From the NCBI GenBank assembly GCA_003298465.1, contig QNGA01000001.1:1-64000 (forward strand): DNA of 64,000 nt. The letters run 5' to 3'. How positions within the stretch are numbered: position 1 is the stretch's first letter; the number at the start of each line of letters is the position of its first letter. The notes under the pieces are model-generated. The model made no database searches. It had not been told where the DNA came from and saw nothing but the letters and a program-made list of their open reading frames with translations. Both the position numbers and the translations under genes were made by a program. This DNA comes from a halophilic archaeon (GTDB lineage Archaea; Halobacteriota; Halobacteria; Halobacteriales; Haladaptataceae). Positions 16,796 to 25,413 of the stretch are shown in pieces.

Positions 16796-18205
16796 TCAGA
16801 CCTGTGCCTGGAGGAAGCCGCTGGTCCGGACGAAGAAGTAGAAGACGAACGCGAGCGCGAGCAACCACTGGCCGAGGCGCACGTCGCGCCACTCGCCGGT
16901 CGCGGTCTTCACGATGGGGTAGGAGACGATGCCGGCGGCGATGCCGTAGGCGATGGAGAACGTCAGCGGCATGATGAGGATGGTCATGCCCGCGGGGATG
17001 GCGTAGGTGACGTCGTCCCAATGGACGTCGGTGACGTTGCCGAGCATGATGATGGCGACGACCACCAGGGCGATGTGGGAGGCGTACAGCGGAATCGCGG
17101 CGGCGAGGGGGACGACGGCGAGGGCCGCGAGGAAGAGCAGGCCGACGACGAGCGCGGTCATGCCCGTCCGACCGCCCTCCTCGACGCCCGTCGCGGACTC
17201 GACGTACGTCGTCACCGTCGAGGTGCCGAGGATGCCGCCGACCGTGGTGCCGATGGCGTCCGCCATCAGCGGCTTGTCGATGTCCGGGAGGTTGCCGTTC
17301 TCGTCGAGGAAGCCGGCGACCTGGCCGACGCCGGTCAGCGTCCCGGCGGTGTCGAAGAAGTCCACGAAGAAGAAGGTGAACACGACGAGCGAGAACGCGA
17401 ACGCGTCGACGTTCCGGAACCCGTCGAGGAACGCGCCGAAGAGCGGCGTGATGTCGTACTGGGGGTCCGGGATGCTGGGCGCGAGCGGGCTTCCGGGATG
17501 CGGACTGACGTACCCCATCGAGGCCGCGACCCAGCCGGCGGCGCTGGTCAGCAGGATGCCGAGGACGATGGAGCCGGGGATGCCCCGGGCGTACAGCGCG
17601 AGCGTGAGGAACAGGCCGGCGACTGACAGCAGCGCGACGGGGTCCTGGGCGATGTTGCCCAGCGTCACCAGCGTCGCCGGGTCGTCGACGACGACGTACA
17701 TCTCCTCCAGGCCGATGATGGCGAGGAAGAGGCCGATACCGGTCCCGACGGCGAACTTCACCGGTTCGGGGAACAGCCGGATGATGTACTCCCGCGCGCC
17801 GATAGCGGTGAGGACGATGAAGATGACGCCCTCCGTCACGACGGCGGCCAGCGCCGTCCGCCACGGGATGCCCAGCGTCCCGACGACGGTGAACGCGAAG
17901 AAGGCGTTGAGACCGAGTCCGGGCGCCTGCCCGAACGGTCGGTTGGCGTAGAACGCCATCACGAAGATGGCGACCGCCGACGCCAGGATGGTGACGACGG
18001 CGAGCATCTGCTGGACCTCCATGGGGGAGTAGTTCTGGAGTGCGATGCCCGGCTTGCCGTTCTCGCCCGGGAACATCGTCATGATGGCGGGGTTGACCAC
18101 GACGATGTAGGACATCGTCAGGAACGTGGTGACTCCCGCGAGGACCTCCGTCGCGAGGTCCGTGTCGTGTTCGTCGAACTCGAAGTAGTCAGCTAGCGCG
18201 CCCAT
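16796..18205 (-). CDS. NCS2-family purine permease (AzgA-like)
   Basis: A nucleobase/cation symporter of about 13 membrane helices. The 469-residue product starts MGALADYFEFDEHDTDL. Family signs are TFLTMSYIVVVNPAIM near the N-terminus, GLGLNAFFAFTVVG, and FFFVDFFDTAGTLTGVGQVAG, typical of the AzgA-like guanine/hypoxanthine branch rather than uracil/xanthine permeases, then GTSTVTTYVESATGVEEGGRTG. The ATG at 18205 is preferred over the frame start at 18238 because homology begins there. A box A (GTTAAATG, minus strand, 18236-18243) lies about 35 bp upstream. It neighbours gfcR. Confidence 0.92.
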   Translation of the reverse strand: MGALADYFEFDEHDTDLATEVLAGVTTFLTMSYIVVVNPAIMTMFPGENGKPGIALQNYSPMEVQQMLAVVTILASAVAIFVMAFYANRPFGQAPGLGLNAFFAFTVVGTLGIPWRTALAAVVTEGVIFIVLTAIGAREYIIRLFPEPVKFAVGTGIGLFLAIIGLEEMYVVVDDPATLVTLGNIAQDPVALLSVAGLFLTLALYARGIPGSIVLGILLTSAAGWVAASMGYVSPHPGSPLAPSIPDPQYDITPLFGAFLDGFRNVDAFAFSLVVFTFFFVDFFDTAGTLTGVGQVAGFLDENGNLPDIDKPLMADAIGTTVGGILGTSTVTTYVESATGVEEGGRTGMTALVVGLLFLAALAVVPLAAAIPLYASHIALVVVAIIMLGNVTDVHWDDVTYAIPAGMTILIMPLTFSIAYGIAAGIVSYPIVKTATGEWRDVRLGQWLLALAFVFYFFVRTSGFLQAQV

Positions 18206-18332
18206 GATGCACGTTTGAGCAACCAGCACAGAGAGCATTTAACTATTTCCGTCTGAGAACGGATTCGTATACACATATTTGCATATTCCGCTGGCGGCGA
18301 CGGGGCGTCGCCCCCGCCCGGCGACCCGACGC

Positions 18333-19049
18333 TCACTCCGCGAACGTGGTGAGCGCGCCGACCGGCGCGTCCGTACAGGATTTGGCGCGTTCGATGCCCT
18401 CCTCGCCGACGGCGATGAGCGCGAAGACGCCGCCCACGTCGGCGTCGGCGCGCTCCGCGATGTCGAGCAGGAGTTCCTGGGTCTCGCCGGAGCGGACGAG
18501 GTCGTCGACGACGAGCACCGTCTCGCCGGGGTCGATGGCCGACGCCGGAAGGTAGTAGGTGAGTTCGATGCCCGACGCGAGGCGCTGGCGCGACTCGATG
18601 AACTCCTCGACGGCCGTCTCCTTCGACTTCTTCGCGTACGCCGACCGGGCGCCGAAGTAGCTCGCCATCGCCGACGCGAGCGTGATACCGTCCGTCGCCG
18701 CCGTCAGCACCACGTCGGGGCGGTCGAAGTCGAAGGACTCCGCCGCGACGGGCGCGACCAGGTCGAGGAACGACTGGTCGAAGACGACGGCGGAGTTGTC
18801 CACGTACCCGTCCGCGTCGAGTCGCGTCCGCGCGTGGAGTTCCTCGGCCAGTTCCTCGCGGCCGACGCCCGACACGACCGTCTCGGCGCGGTCGGCGCTC
18901 GGCAGGACGTGACCGTTCACGTATCGGTTCAGGTCGCCGGCCGGGAGTCCCGTCACCGCGGCGAGTTCGTCGTAGGTCCGAGTCTCTTTCAGCATCCGGA
19001 GAACGGAGACGGCCTGCAACTGCAGGCTCGCCTTCTCTGCACGGTTCAT
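18333..19049 (-). CDS. gfcR: Transcriptional regulator with PRTase-like domain (GfcR)
   Basis: A 238-residue protein: an N-terminal helix-turn-helix (residues about 20-60, RTYDELAAVTGLPAGDLNRYVNGHVLP) and a type I phosphoribosyltransferase-like domain with the PRPP loop VVDDLVRSGETQELL (about 170-184). It resembles haloarchaeal GfcR, which controls sugar catabolism (Entner-Doudoroff and lower glycolysis), and is often misnamed orotate phosphoribosyltransferase. The PRPP loop keeps the VDD..RSGET core, so ligand binding or residual enzyme activity is possible. The next gene upstream (thrS) reads the same way, 92 bp away. Confidence 0.85.
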   Translation of the reverse strand: MNRAEKASLQLQAVSVLRMLKETRTYDELAAVTGLPAGDLNRYVNGHVLPSADRAETVVSGVGREELAEELHARTRLDADGYVDNSAVVFDQSFLDLVAPVAAESFDFDRPDVVLTAATDGITLASAMASYFGARSAYAKKSKETAVEEFIESRQRLASGIELTYYLPASAIDPGETVLVVDDLVRSGETQELLLDIAERADADVGGVFALIAVGEEGIERAKSCTDAPVGALTTFAE

Positions 19050-19141
19050 ACCCCGACCCTCACGTTCGCGCAACCTTGAACACGTCGATGCCGAGCCGGG
19101 AACGACTAGACACGGGCGTGTATCTCGACCGGCGGTGCCGG

Positions 19142-21091
19142 TCAGTGGTCCGCGAGGAAGTCCGGTTCGAGTCGGCGCTCGTCGCACTCGCGGTCGAGGT
19201 GCTCGCGGAACGCGGCGAGGCCGACGCCGCCCGCTTCGCGCTCCGCGCGGTCCCGGACGGAGACGGTTCCCTCGACGGCCTCCTCGCTGCCGACGACGAG
19301 CATGTAGGGGACGCGGTCGTCGTGGGCCGCGCGTATCTTCTTGCCGAGCGTCCAGTCGCGGTCCTCGACGTCGACGCGGAACTCGCCGAGCGCGTCCGCG
19401 ACGTCGCGGGCGTACGCCCGGTCGTCCCCGGTAACGGGGAGCACGCGAACCTGCTCGGGCGCGAGCCACGTCGGGAAGTCGCCGCCGAGATGCTCTAGCA
19501 GGACGCCCATGAACCGGTCGAGCGACCCGAGCAGGGCGCGGTGGACCGCGACCGGGCGGCGCTCCTCGTTGTCCTCGTCGACGTAGACGAGGTCGAGGCG
19601 CTCGGGGATGTTGAAGTCCACCTGCACGGTGCCGATGGTCCACTCCCGGCCGATGGCGTCGCGGACGTCGAGACCGATCTTCGGACCGTAGAACGCGGCC
19701 TCGCCCGCCTCGACGTCGTAGGCGAGCCCCTCGGCGTCGAGGGCGGCGCGCAGCGCGTCCGTCGCCGTCTCCCATATCTCGTCGCCGCCCACCGCGTTCT
19801 CGCCCTTCGTCTCCAGCTTGTACAGGACTTCGAGGCCGAACTCGTCGTAGATGTCCTCGATGACGCGGATGGTCCGCGTCAGTTCGGCTTCGAGCTGGTC
19901 GGGGCGGACGAACGCGTGCCCGTCGTCCTGGGTCATCCGGCGCACGCGGAGCAGGCCCGACAGTTCGCCGGACTGCTCGTTGCGATAGACGTCGCCGAAC
20001 TCCGAGAACCGCACCGGCAGGTCGCGGTAGGAGTAGCGCCGCCGGTCGTAGAGGTGGGCGTGGTTCGCGCAGTTCATCGGCTTGAGACCGTACTCGGTCC
20101 CCTCTTGCTCCCACGCGAACATCTCGCCCTCCTCGCGGAAGGCGTCGTAGTGCCCCGTCGGCTTCCAGAGGTCGGCCTTGTTGAGTTCGGGCGTCGACAC
20201 CTCGTCGTAGCCGAGTTCGGCGTTCTTCTCGCGGACGAACTCCGCGAGTTCGCGGCGGACGGTCATCCCGTTCGGGTGGTAGTGGGGACAGCCCGGCGAG
20301 TGGTCCGGCACCGAGAACAGGTCGAGCTCCCGGCCGAGCTTCCGGTGGTCGCGCTCCTCGGCCTTCCGCCGCCGGTCGAGGTAGGCGTCGAGGTCGTCGT
20401 CCGACTCGAACGCCGTGCCGTAGATCCGCGTGAGCATCTGCTCGTCCTCGTCGCCGCGCCAGTACGCCCCCGCGATTTCGAGCAGCGAGCACGCCTCGAC
20501 GTCGCCCGTCGACGCGACGTGCGGTCCCGCACAGAGGTCGACGAACTCGCCCTGCCGGTAGAACGTGACCGACTCGCCGGCGTCGACGACGTCGTCGAGC
20601 AACTCGCGCTTGTACGGCTGGTCGGCGAGGCGCTCGCGGGCTTCCTCCGGCGAGACCTCCTCGCGGACGATATCGTAGTCGGCCTCGACGACGTCCCGCA
20701 TCTCGGCCTCGATGGCGTCGAGGTCGTCCTCCGCCACGTCGACGCCGTCGAAGTCGTAGTAGAAGCCCTCGTCCGTCGGCGGACCGATGGCGAGCTTCGC
20801 GTCCGGATACAGCCGCAGGACGGCCTGCGCGAGGACGTGCGCGGCGGAGTGGCGCAGGACGCGACGGTAGGCCTCCGAGTCGGGGGTGACCACCCGGAGG
20901 TCGGCGTCCGATTCGATGCGACGTTCGGGCGCGACCAGGTCGCCGTCCACGAGGCCGGCGACGCAGTCGTCGCCGAGGCCGGGGCCGACGTCGTAGGCCA
21001 CGTCTTCGACCGTGACGGGCTCCGGGAAAGCGCGTTCGGAACCGTCCGGCAGCGATACCACTACCCGTGACTCTGAGTCTCGTCGTGACAT
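19142..21091 (-). CDS. thrS: Threonine-tRNA ligase
   Basis: A 649-residue ThrRS of the bacterial-type architecture: N-terminal TGS domain (VVSLPDGSERAFPEPVTVED), the editing/SAD domain with HxxxH (RHSAAHVLAQAV), then the class II catalytic core with a zinc-site cysteine in MNCANHAHLY and histidine in VAVHRALLGSLDRF, motif 2 RFSEFGDVYRNEQSGELSG, and a C-terminal anticodon domain (EQVRVLPVTGDDRAYARDVAD). The ATG at 21091 gives the usual N-terminus MSRRDSESRVVVSLP. It is upstream of gfcR. Confidence 0.95.
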   Translation of the reverse strand: MSRRDSESRVVVSLPDGSERAFPEPVTVEDVAYDVGPGLGDDCVAGLVDGDLVAPERRIESDADLRVVTPDSEAYRRVLRHSAAHVLAQAVLRLYPDAKLAIGPPTDEGFYYDFDGVDVAEDDLDAIEAEMRDVVEADYDIVREEVSPEEARERLADQPYKRELLDDVVDAGESVTFYRQGEFVDLCAGPHVASTGDVEACSLLEIAGAYWRGDEDEQMLTRIYGTAFESDDDLDAYLDRRRKAEERDHRKLGRELDLFSVPDHSPGCPHYHPNGMTVRRELAEFVREKNAELGYDEVSTPELNKADLWKPTGHYDAFREEGEMFAWEQEGTEYGLKPMNCANHAHLYDRRRYSYRDLPVRFSEFGDVYRNEQSGELSGLLRVRRMTQDDGHAFVRPDQLEAELTRTIRVIEDIYDEFGLEVLYKLETKGENAVGGDEIWETATDALRAALDAEGLAYDVEAGEAAFYGPKIGLDVRDAIGREWTIGTVQVDFNIPERLDLVYVDEDNEERRPVAVHRALLGSLDRFMGVLLEHLGGDFPTWLAPEQVRVLPVTGDDRAYARDVADALGEFRVDVEDRDWTLGKKIRAAHDDRVPYMLVVGSEEAVEGTVSVRDRAEREAGGVGLAAFREHLDRECDERRLEPDFLADH

Positions 21092-21321
21092 GTGTCGAGA
21101 AGGGTGCCGCGGCTCGCGGTGCGTTCGTGAGCGACGCGAACGGCCCGGAGACGAGGCTCCGGGGCGTGCGAGAGTGGGCAGGAAGTCGACGATGGCTGGG
21201 GCTAGGTGGTTATCGGGCGAACGCCCGGCGTGTAAAGTAGCCACCAGCCATCGTGTGCTCACTCGTGATAGTTACGGAATCGTATAAGTATCTTCCGCCG
21301 GGGTCGGCGTCGGGCCGCGAC

Positions 21322-22554
21322 CTACGACTTCAGCCCGCTCCCGGTCAGCGCGACCACGACGTCCTCGTCGTCGCCGAGGACGCCGCGCTCGCGGTAGGCG
21401 GACAGTCCGGCGACGGCGACCGCGCTGGTCGGTTCGACGTAGAAGCCCGACCGGCGGAGCGCGTCCAGGGCGTCGTCGGTGACGTCGGCGTCGAGCGCGA
21501 TGGCGTCGCCGTTCGTCGCCTCGACCGCGTCGAGTATCTGGTCGCGGCGCGCCGGACGGGTTATCTGGATGCCGTCGGCCACGTCGTTGCGCTCGCCGCC
21601 CGCGTCGCCGTGCAGTTCCGCGGCGATGGGCGCGACGCCGTTCGCCTGGACGCCGAGCAGGCGCGGCATCTCGTCGGTCCAGCCCGCGTCGACGAGCGCG
21701 CGGAACCCGCGGTACGCGCCGAGGAAGAGCGTGCCGTGGCCCAGCGGCGTGACGACGGCGTCGGGCACCGACCAGTCGCGCTGGGCCGCGACCTCGAGGG
21801 CGAACGTCATCGTCCCGGCGAAGAAGGCGGGGTTCCAGGCGTGGCTGGCGTACCAGCCCTCGCCCGACTGTCGCGGACTTCGCCCGCCCTCGTCGTCCGC
21901 GGACCCTGACGCCGCGCCCTCATCCTCCGCGGACCCTGACGCCGCGCCCTCATCCTCCGCGGGCCGTCGCCCCGCGCCCTCCTCTTCCGCGGGCCGTCGC
22001 CCCGCGCCCTCGACCGCGCGAACGCAGGCGTCCGTCACGTCCTGCCGACTCCCCTCGACTCTCACCGCGGTCGCGCCCGAGCGCTCGATAGCGGCCAGTT
22101 TGGACGCCTTGACGTCCGCGGGGACGTAGATGTCGGCGTCGATTCCCGCCCGCGCTGCGTACTGGGCGATGGCCGCGCCGGCGTTGCCCGAGGAGTCGTC
22201 GAGCACCCTCTCGACCCCGAGTTCCGCGGCCCGCGAGAGGGTGACGGTCGCGCCGCGGTCCTTGAAGCTCCCGGAGGGGAACACGCAGTCGAGTTTGAAC
22301 TGCGCGTCCCAGTCGGGGGCGTCGGCCAGGGGCGTGAACCCCTCGCCGAGGCTGACGACGCGGCGGACCGGGAGGAACTCCTCGAACGCCCACAGCCCCT
22401 CGCGCGTGTCGAGTTCGGAGAAGTCGGGGGCGGGGCCGTCCGGGAGCGGGCGCTCGGCGAACTCGAGGGGATGGCCGCAGTCGCAGCGCCACGGCTCTCC
22501 GGGGCCGGGGTCGTAGGTCGCACCGCAGTCGGGACAGACGAGCGGGGAGGGCAT
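21322..22554 (-). CDS. thrC: Threonine synthase-like PLP enzyme with tandem insertion
   Basis: A fold-type II PLP enzyme, 410 residues. It starts with a zinc-ribbon (CPDCGATYDPG...CDCG, residues 6-27) as in archaeal threonine synthases, has the PLP lysine in PSGSFKDRGAT, SSGNAGAAIAQYAARAG for phosphate binding, and GHGTLFLGAYRG. Between VTDACVRAVEG and GEGWYASHAWNPAFFAG lies an unusual acidic insertion of about four 10-residue repeats (EGAGRRPAEE twice, EGAASGSAED-like twice), encoded by tandem 30-bp DNA repeats at 21886-22012. The fold would tolerate a loop there. It may be threonine synthase or a related enzyme such as a cysteate/threonine-type lyase. The ATG at 22554 is chosen over a GTG at 22575. 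Confidence 0.88.
   Translation of the reverse strand: MPSPLVCPDCGATYDPGPGEPWRCDCGHPLEFAERPLPDGPAPDFSELDTREGLWAFEEFLPVRRVVSLGEGFTPLADAPDWDAQFKLDCVFPSGSFKDRGATVTLSRAAELGVERVLDDSSGNAGAAIAQYAARAGIDADIYVPADVKASKLAAIERSGATAVRVEGSRQDVTDACVRAVEGAGRRPAEEEGAGRRPAEDEGAASGSAEDEGAASGSADDEGGRSPRQSGEGWYASHAWNPAFFAGTMTFALEVAAQRDWSVPDAVVTPLGHGTLFLGAYRGFRALVDAGWTDEMPRLLGVQANGVAPIAAELHGDAGGERNDVADGIQITRPARRDQILDAVEATNGDAIALDADVTDDALDALRRSGFYVEPTSAVAVAGLSAYRERGVLGDDEDVVVALTGSGLKS
21886..22012. repeat. In-frame 30-bp tandem repeat inside the threonine synthase-like gene
   Basis: Two 30-bp unit types follow one another, each in duplicate. The copies at 21901-21930 and 21931-21960 are identical; those starting at 21961 and 21991 are identical for 20 bp and differ from the other type. 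Within the second type lies a palindrome CGCGGG-ccgtcgc-CCCGCG (21958-21976). The repeats keep the frame and encode 10-residue units. Confidence 0.85.
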
Positions 22555-22614
22555 ACTCCCGGCTTTCGGCTCCACGTATCAATACTTGTTGGACGCCGGG
22601 CGAGAATCGGGCGT

Positions 22615-23571
22615 TCAGTACTCGTCCACGTCGGTGCCGACGGAACAGACGTACTCCCCGGTGGCGACCTGGGGGAGGCGACGGGTGCGCCAGAAGACTC
22701 CCCGCTGGTCCGCCGTCACCTCCGCCTTCAGCGTGCCGAACACGTCGGTCACCTCGAACAGCACGTCGCCCGGTTCCACGGCGTCGCCGAGGTCCTTCGC
22801 GAAGTCGACGACGCCGCCGCTGGGCGCGCCGTAGCGGTCGAACCCCGTCGCCCGGGTCTGGGGCTGGAGTTCCACGTCGCCGTCGAGAAAGCCGTAGTGC
22901 CGGAGGACGTTGAACACGCCCTCGACGCCGTACCGGATGCTCTCCTCGTCCCAGCCGACGGAGCCGCCGAGTTCGGGGTCGATGGTCGGGATACCCTCGT
23001 CCGGCGCGGCGCGGGCGAGCTGGCCGTCCGGCCCCTTCTGGTCCAGGACGTACCCGCAGCCGAACACCTTCGCGAGTTCCAGGCAGGCGTCGTGGAGGCG
23101 GTGGCGCGGGCCACAGCGCACTCGCGCCTCGTTGAGCATCCGACTGGTCGAACCCTGGTGGAGGTCGAGAACGAGGTCCGCTCGCGAGGCCACCTCGAAG
23201 GTAGCCGCCGCGATGCGTTCGCTCGACGTCCCGGATTCGTTGCCGGGGTAGGTGCGGTTCATCTTCGTGTCGTCGATGGGGTTGCGGTGCTCCGCCACCT
23301 GGAAGCCGTGGTAGTTGACGACGCCGACCACGAGCACCGTGCCGGCGAGCTGTTTGGGGTCGAGTTGCGGGACGACCCGCTGGACGACGCCGAGACCGTT
23401 GAGTTCGTCGCCGTCGCTGACCGCCTGGAGGTACAGGGTGTCTCCGTCGTCGGCTCCGTTGACGACGGCGACCGGGAGGCCGAACTGGCTCCCGTCGCGC
23501 GTCTCACCGACCGCAAGCCGGCCCGTGTCCATCTCCCCGGGGGCCGCGCTCGCCGTTCCGAGCGTTGTCAT
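22615..23571 (-). CDS. Succinylglutamate desuccinylase/aspartoacylase-family protein
   Basis: A 318-residue zinc-carboxypeptidase-like fold of the AstE/ASPA type. The metal/catalytic landmarks are VSDGDELNGLGVV, where family members usually read H-G-D/N-E, then the basic KMNRTYPG segment and LVLDLHQGSTSRM. The C-terminal part has beta-barrel features (GVVDFAKDLGDAVEPGDVLFEVTD), as in lipoyl-like extensions. The first zinc ligand His appears as Asp, which may alter metal binding. The substrate is unknown; deacylation of an amino-acyl compound is the family's usual job. A divergent MFS gene lies upstream. Confidence 0.82.
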   Translation of the reverse strand: MTTLGTASAAPGEMDTGRLAVGETRDGSQFGLPVAVVNGADDGDTLYLQAVSDGDELNGLGVVQRVVPQLDPKQLAGTVLVVGVVNYHGFQVAEHRNPIDDTKMNRTYPGNESGTSSERIAAATFEVASRADLVLDLHQGSTSRMLNEARVRCGPRHRLHDACLELAKVFGCGYVLDQKGPDGQLARAAPDEGIPTIDPELGGSVGWDEESIRYGVEGVFNVLRHYGFLDGDVELQPQTRATGFDRYGAPSGGVVDFAKDLGDAVEPGDVLFEVTDVFGTLKAEVTADQRGVFWRTRRLPQVATGEYVCSVGTDVDEY

Positions 23572-23719
23572 TACAGTTACACCGTGACCGAACTGCCTTT
23601 AGCCGTTCGGTCTGTTGCGTTCTCGCCCTTTCGTCGGGCGAGGAGAGCCCCCTCCGGAGCCAGTCGTGCGTTCCCCTGGCTACCGTATCTTTTTACCACG
23701 GAACGCGCAACCCCCGAAT

Positions 23720-25090
23720 ATGGCGACCGACGAGGAGCGCGTCGACGCGCTCGCGCCGTTCCGGCAGTTCCTGGCGCTGGAACGGGACGTACTCGTCCTC
23801 TCGCTGGCCATGTTTGCGTTCAGCCTCGGCTTCCAGATGACCGGCCGGTACATGGGCCGGTACTTCGAGTTCCTGGGCGCGACGAGCGTCGTCATCGGTC
23901 TCTACGGGAGCTTCGGCAACCTCATCAGCGCCGTCTACCCCTACCCGGGCGGCGCGCTGTCGGACCGCATCGGCTCGCGAACCGCGCTCACCCTCTTCGG
24001 CCTCGCGTCGACGCTCGGCTTCCTGCTGTGGTTCGGCGCGCCCGCCTTCGGCGCGGTCCCGGGCGTTCCGGCGTGGGGCTGGCTCTTCGTCGGCCTCGCG
24101 CTCGCGCAGGCCTGGAAGTCGTTCGGACTCGGCGCGACCTTCGCCATCGTGAAACAGAGCGTCCCGCCCACCGAACTCGCGACGGGGTTCGCCAGCACCG
24201 AGACGTTCCGGCGGACCGCGTTCCTGCTCGGCCCGCTGCTGGCGGCGGGACTCATCGCGACGTACGGCTTCGACCCGGGATTCCGGTACGTGCTCGGCGT
24301 GGCGGCGGCGTTCGGCCTCGTCGCCACCGTCGCCCAGCGAGTCCTCTACGAGGCGAGCGAGGACTCGCTCGGCAAGTCGTTCGAGGGCGTCTCGCAGGTG
24401 GTCGACGACCTGCGGACGATGCCCGCGACGCTCCGGCCCCTGCTCGTCGGCGACACGCTCGTCCGGTTCGGGAACGGGATGGTGTACGTCTTCGTCGTCC
24501 TCGTCGTCACGCAGTACCTCGAAGTGTCGGCGACGCTGCCCGTCGTCGGCTACCTCGGCCCGGACGCGTTCTTCGGCGTGCTGCTGGCCGTCGAGATGGC
24601 GGTCGCGCTGGCGACGATGGTGCCCGTCGCGAAGCTCGCCAAGCGCGTCGGACTCAAGCCGGTCGTCGCGCTCGGGTTCGCCGTCTACGCCGTCTTCCCT
24701 GCCCTGCTGGTCACCGCGCCCGACGGCGGGGTCGCGGCCACCGCCCCGCCGCTCGGCGGCGTCTCGCTCTCCGAGACGGCGCTCGTCACGCTGCTCTTCG
24801 CCGCCTCCGGCCTGCGGTTCGCCGGCCTCCCCGCGCACAAGGCGCTCATCGTCGGCCCGGCGGAGGCCGACGCCGGCGGCCGCGTGGTGGGGTCGTACTA
24901 CCTCGTCAGGAACGCGATAACGATTCCGAGCGCGGCGGTCGGTGGCTGGCTCTACGGGCTCGAATCGATGCGCGTCGCTGGGGTGACGGTCGGCGGTCCC
25001 GCGCTCGCGTTCGGTCTCGCGACGGTGGTCGGACTCGCGGGCGTCACCTACTTCGTCGCGTTCGGCCGGGAACTGGACGCGTACGCCTGA
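23720..25090 (+). CDS. Major facilitator superfamily transporter
   Basis: A 456-residue MFS protein with 12 predicted helices. The N-terminal half has the motif A region GALSDRIGSRTAL (about residues 77-89), and a second partial copy after helix 7 includes VAKLAKRVGLKPV. The start at 23720 (MATDEERVDALAPFRQF) gives a usual cytoplasmic N-terminus. TTTTTACC at about 23690-23697 is a possible box A. The substrate is unknown. It is divergent from the 22615 gene, and a small membrane protein follows 47 bp downstream. Confidence 0.88.
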   Translation: MATDEERVDALAPFRQFLALERDVLVLSLAMFAFSLGFQMTGRYMGRYFEFLGATSVVIGLYGSFGNLISAVYPYPGGALSDRIGSRTALTLFGLASTLGFLLWFGAPAFGAVPGVPAWGWLFVGLALAQAWKSFGLGATFAIVKQSVPPTELATGFASTETFRRTAFLLGPLLAAGLIATYGFDPGFRYVLGVAAAFGLVATVAQRVLYEASEDSLGKSFEGVSQVVDDLRTMPATLRPLLVGDTLVRFGNGMVYVFVVLVVTQYLEVSATLPVVGYLGPDAFFGVLLAVEMAVALATMVPVAKLAKRVGLKPVVALGFAVYAVFPALLVTAPDGGVAATAPPLGGVSLSETALVTLLFAASGLRFAGLPAHKALIVGPAEADAGGRVVGSYYLVRNAITIPSAAVGGWLYGLESMRVAGVTVGGPALAFGLATVVGLAGVTYFVAFGRELDAYA

Positions 25091-25137
25091 CGTCCCGTGA
25101 CCGACGCGCCTTTCACCGACCGGACCAACGCTCGCCC

Positions 25138-25413
25138 ATGGAACGGGACGTTCCCGACCGTCCACCGGCGAACAACCTCGTCGAGGCGCTCGACGTCCGC
25201 CGGAACGCGGCGGTCGGCTTCGCCGTCGGCGTCGCCGTCGCGGTGCTGCTGTACGCCTTCAGGGTCGGCGTCGTCGGGTCGGTCCGCGGTCAGGCGGGCG
25301 GCCCCCTGACCTTCCTCGCCCTCGGCGTCGTGCTGGCGCTGACGCTCGGCGCGCTCGTGACGGCAGTGCTCGTTGCGCTCTCGGCTCGACGGCTGGCCCG
25401 CGAGGTCGACTAG
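25138..25413 (+). CDS. Small two-helix membrane protein
   Basis: A 91-residue protein with an N-terminal cytoplasmic part (MERDVPDRPPANNLVEALDVRRN) and two hydrophobic segments (AVGFAVGVAVAVLLYAFRVGVV and LTFLALGVVLALTLGALVTAVLVAL). No family is recognised. It follows the MFS gene and could share its transcript. Its stop overlaps the opposite-strand 25410 gene's stop in CTAG. Confidence 0.75.
   Translation: MERDVPDRPPANNLVEALDVRRNAAVGFAVGVAVAVLLYAFRVGVVGSVRGQAGGPLTFLALGVVLALTLGALVTAVLVALSARRLAREVD

Noticed and set aside
22471..25413. 980-residue plus-strand open frame
   Set aside because: It overlaps an opposite-strand desuccinylase-type gene and the real MFS gene in another frame, has arginine/proline-rich composition, and shows no family motif except at its end, where the true small membrane protein (25138-25413) uses the same frame.
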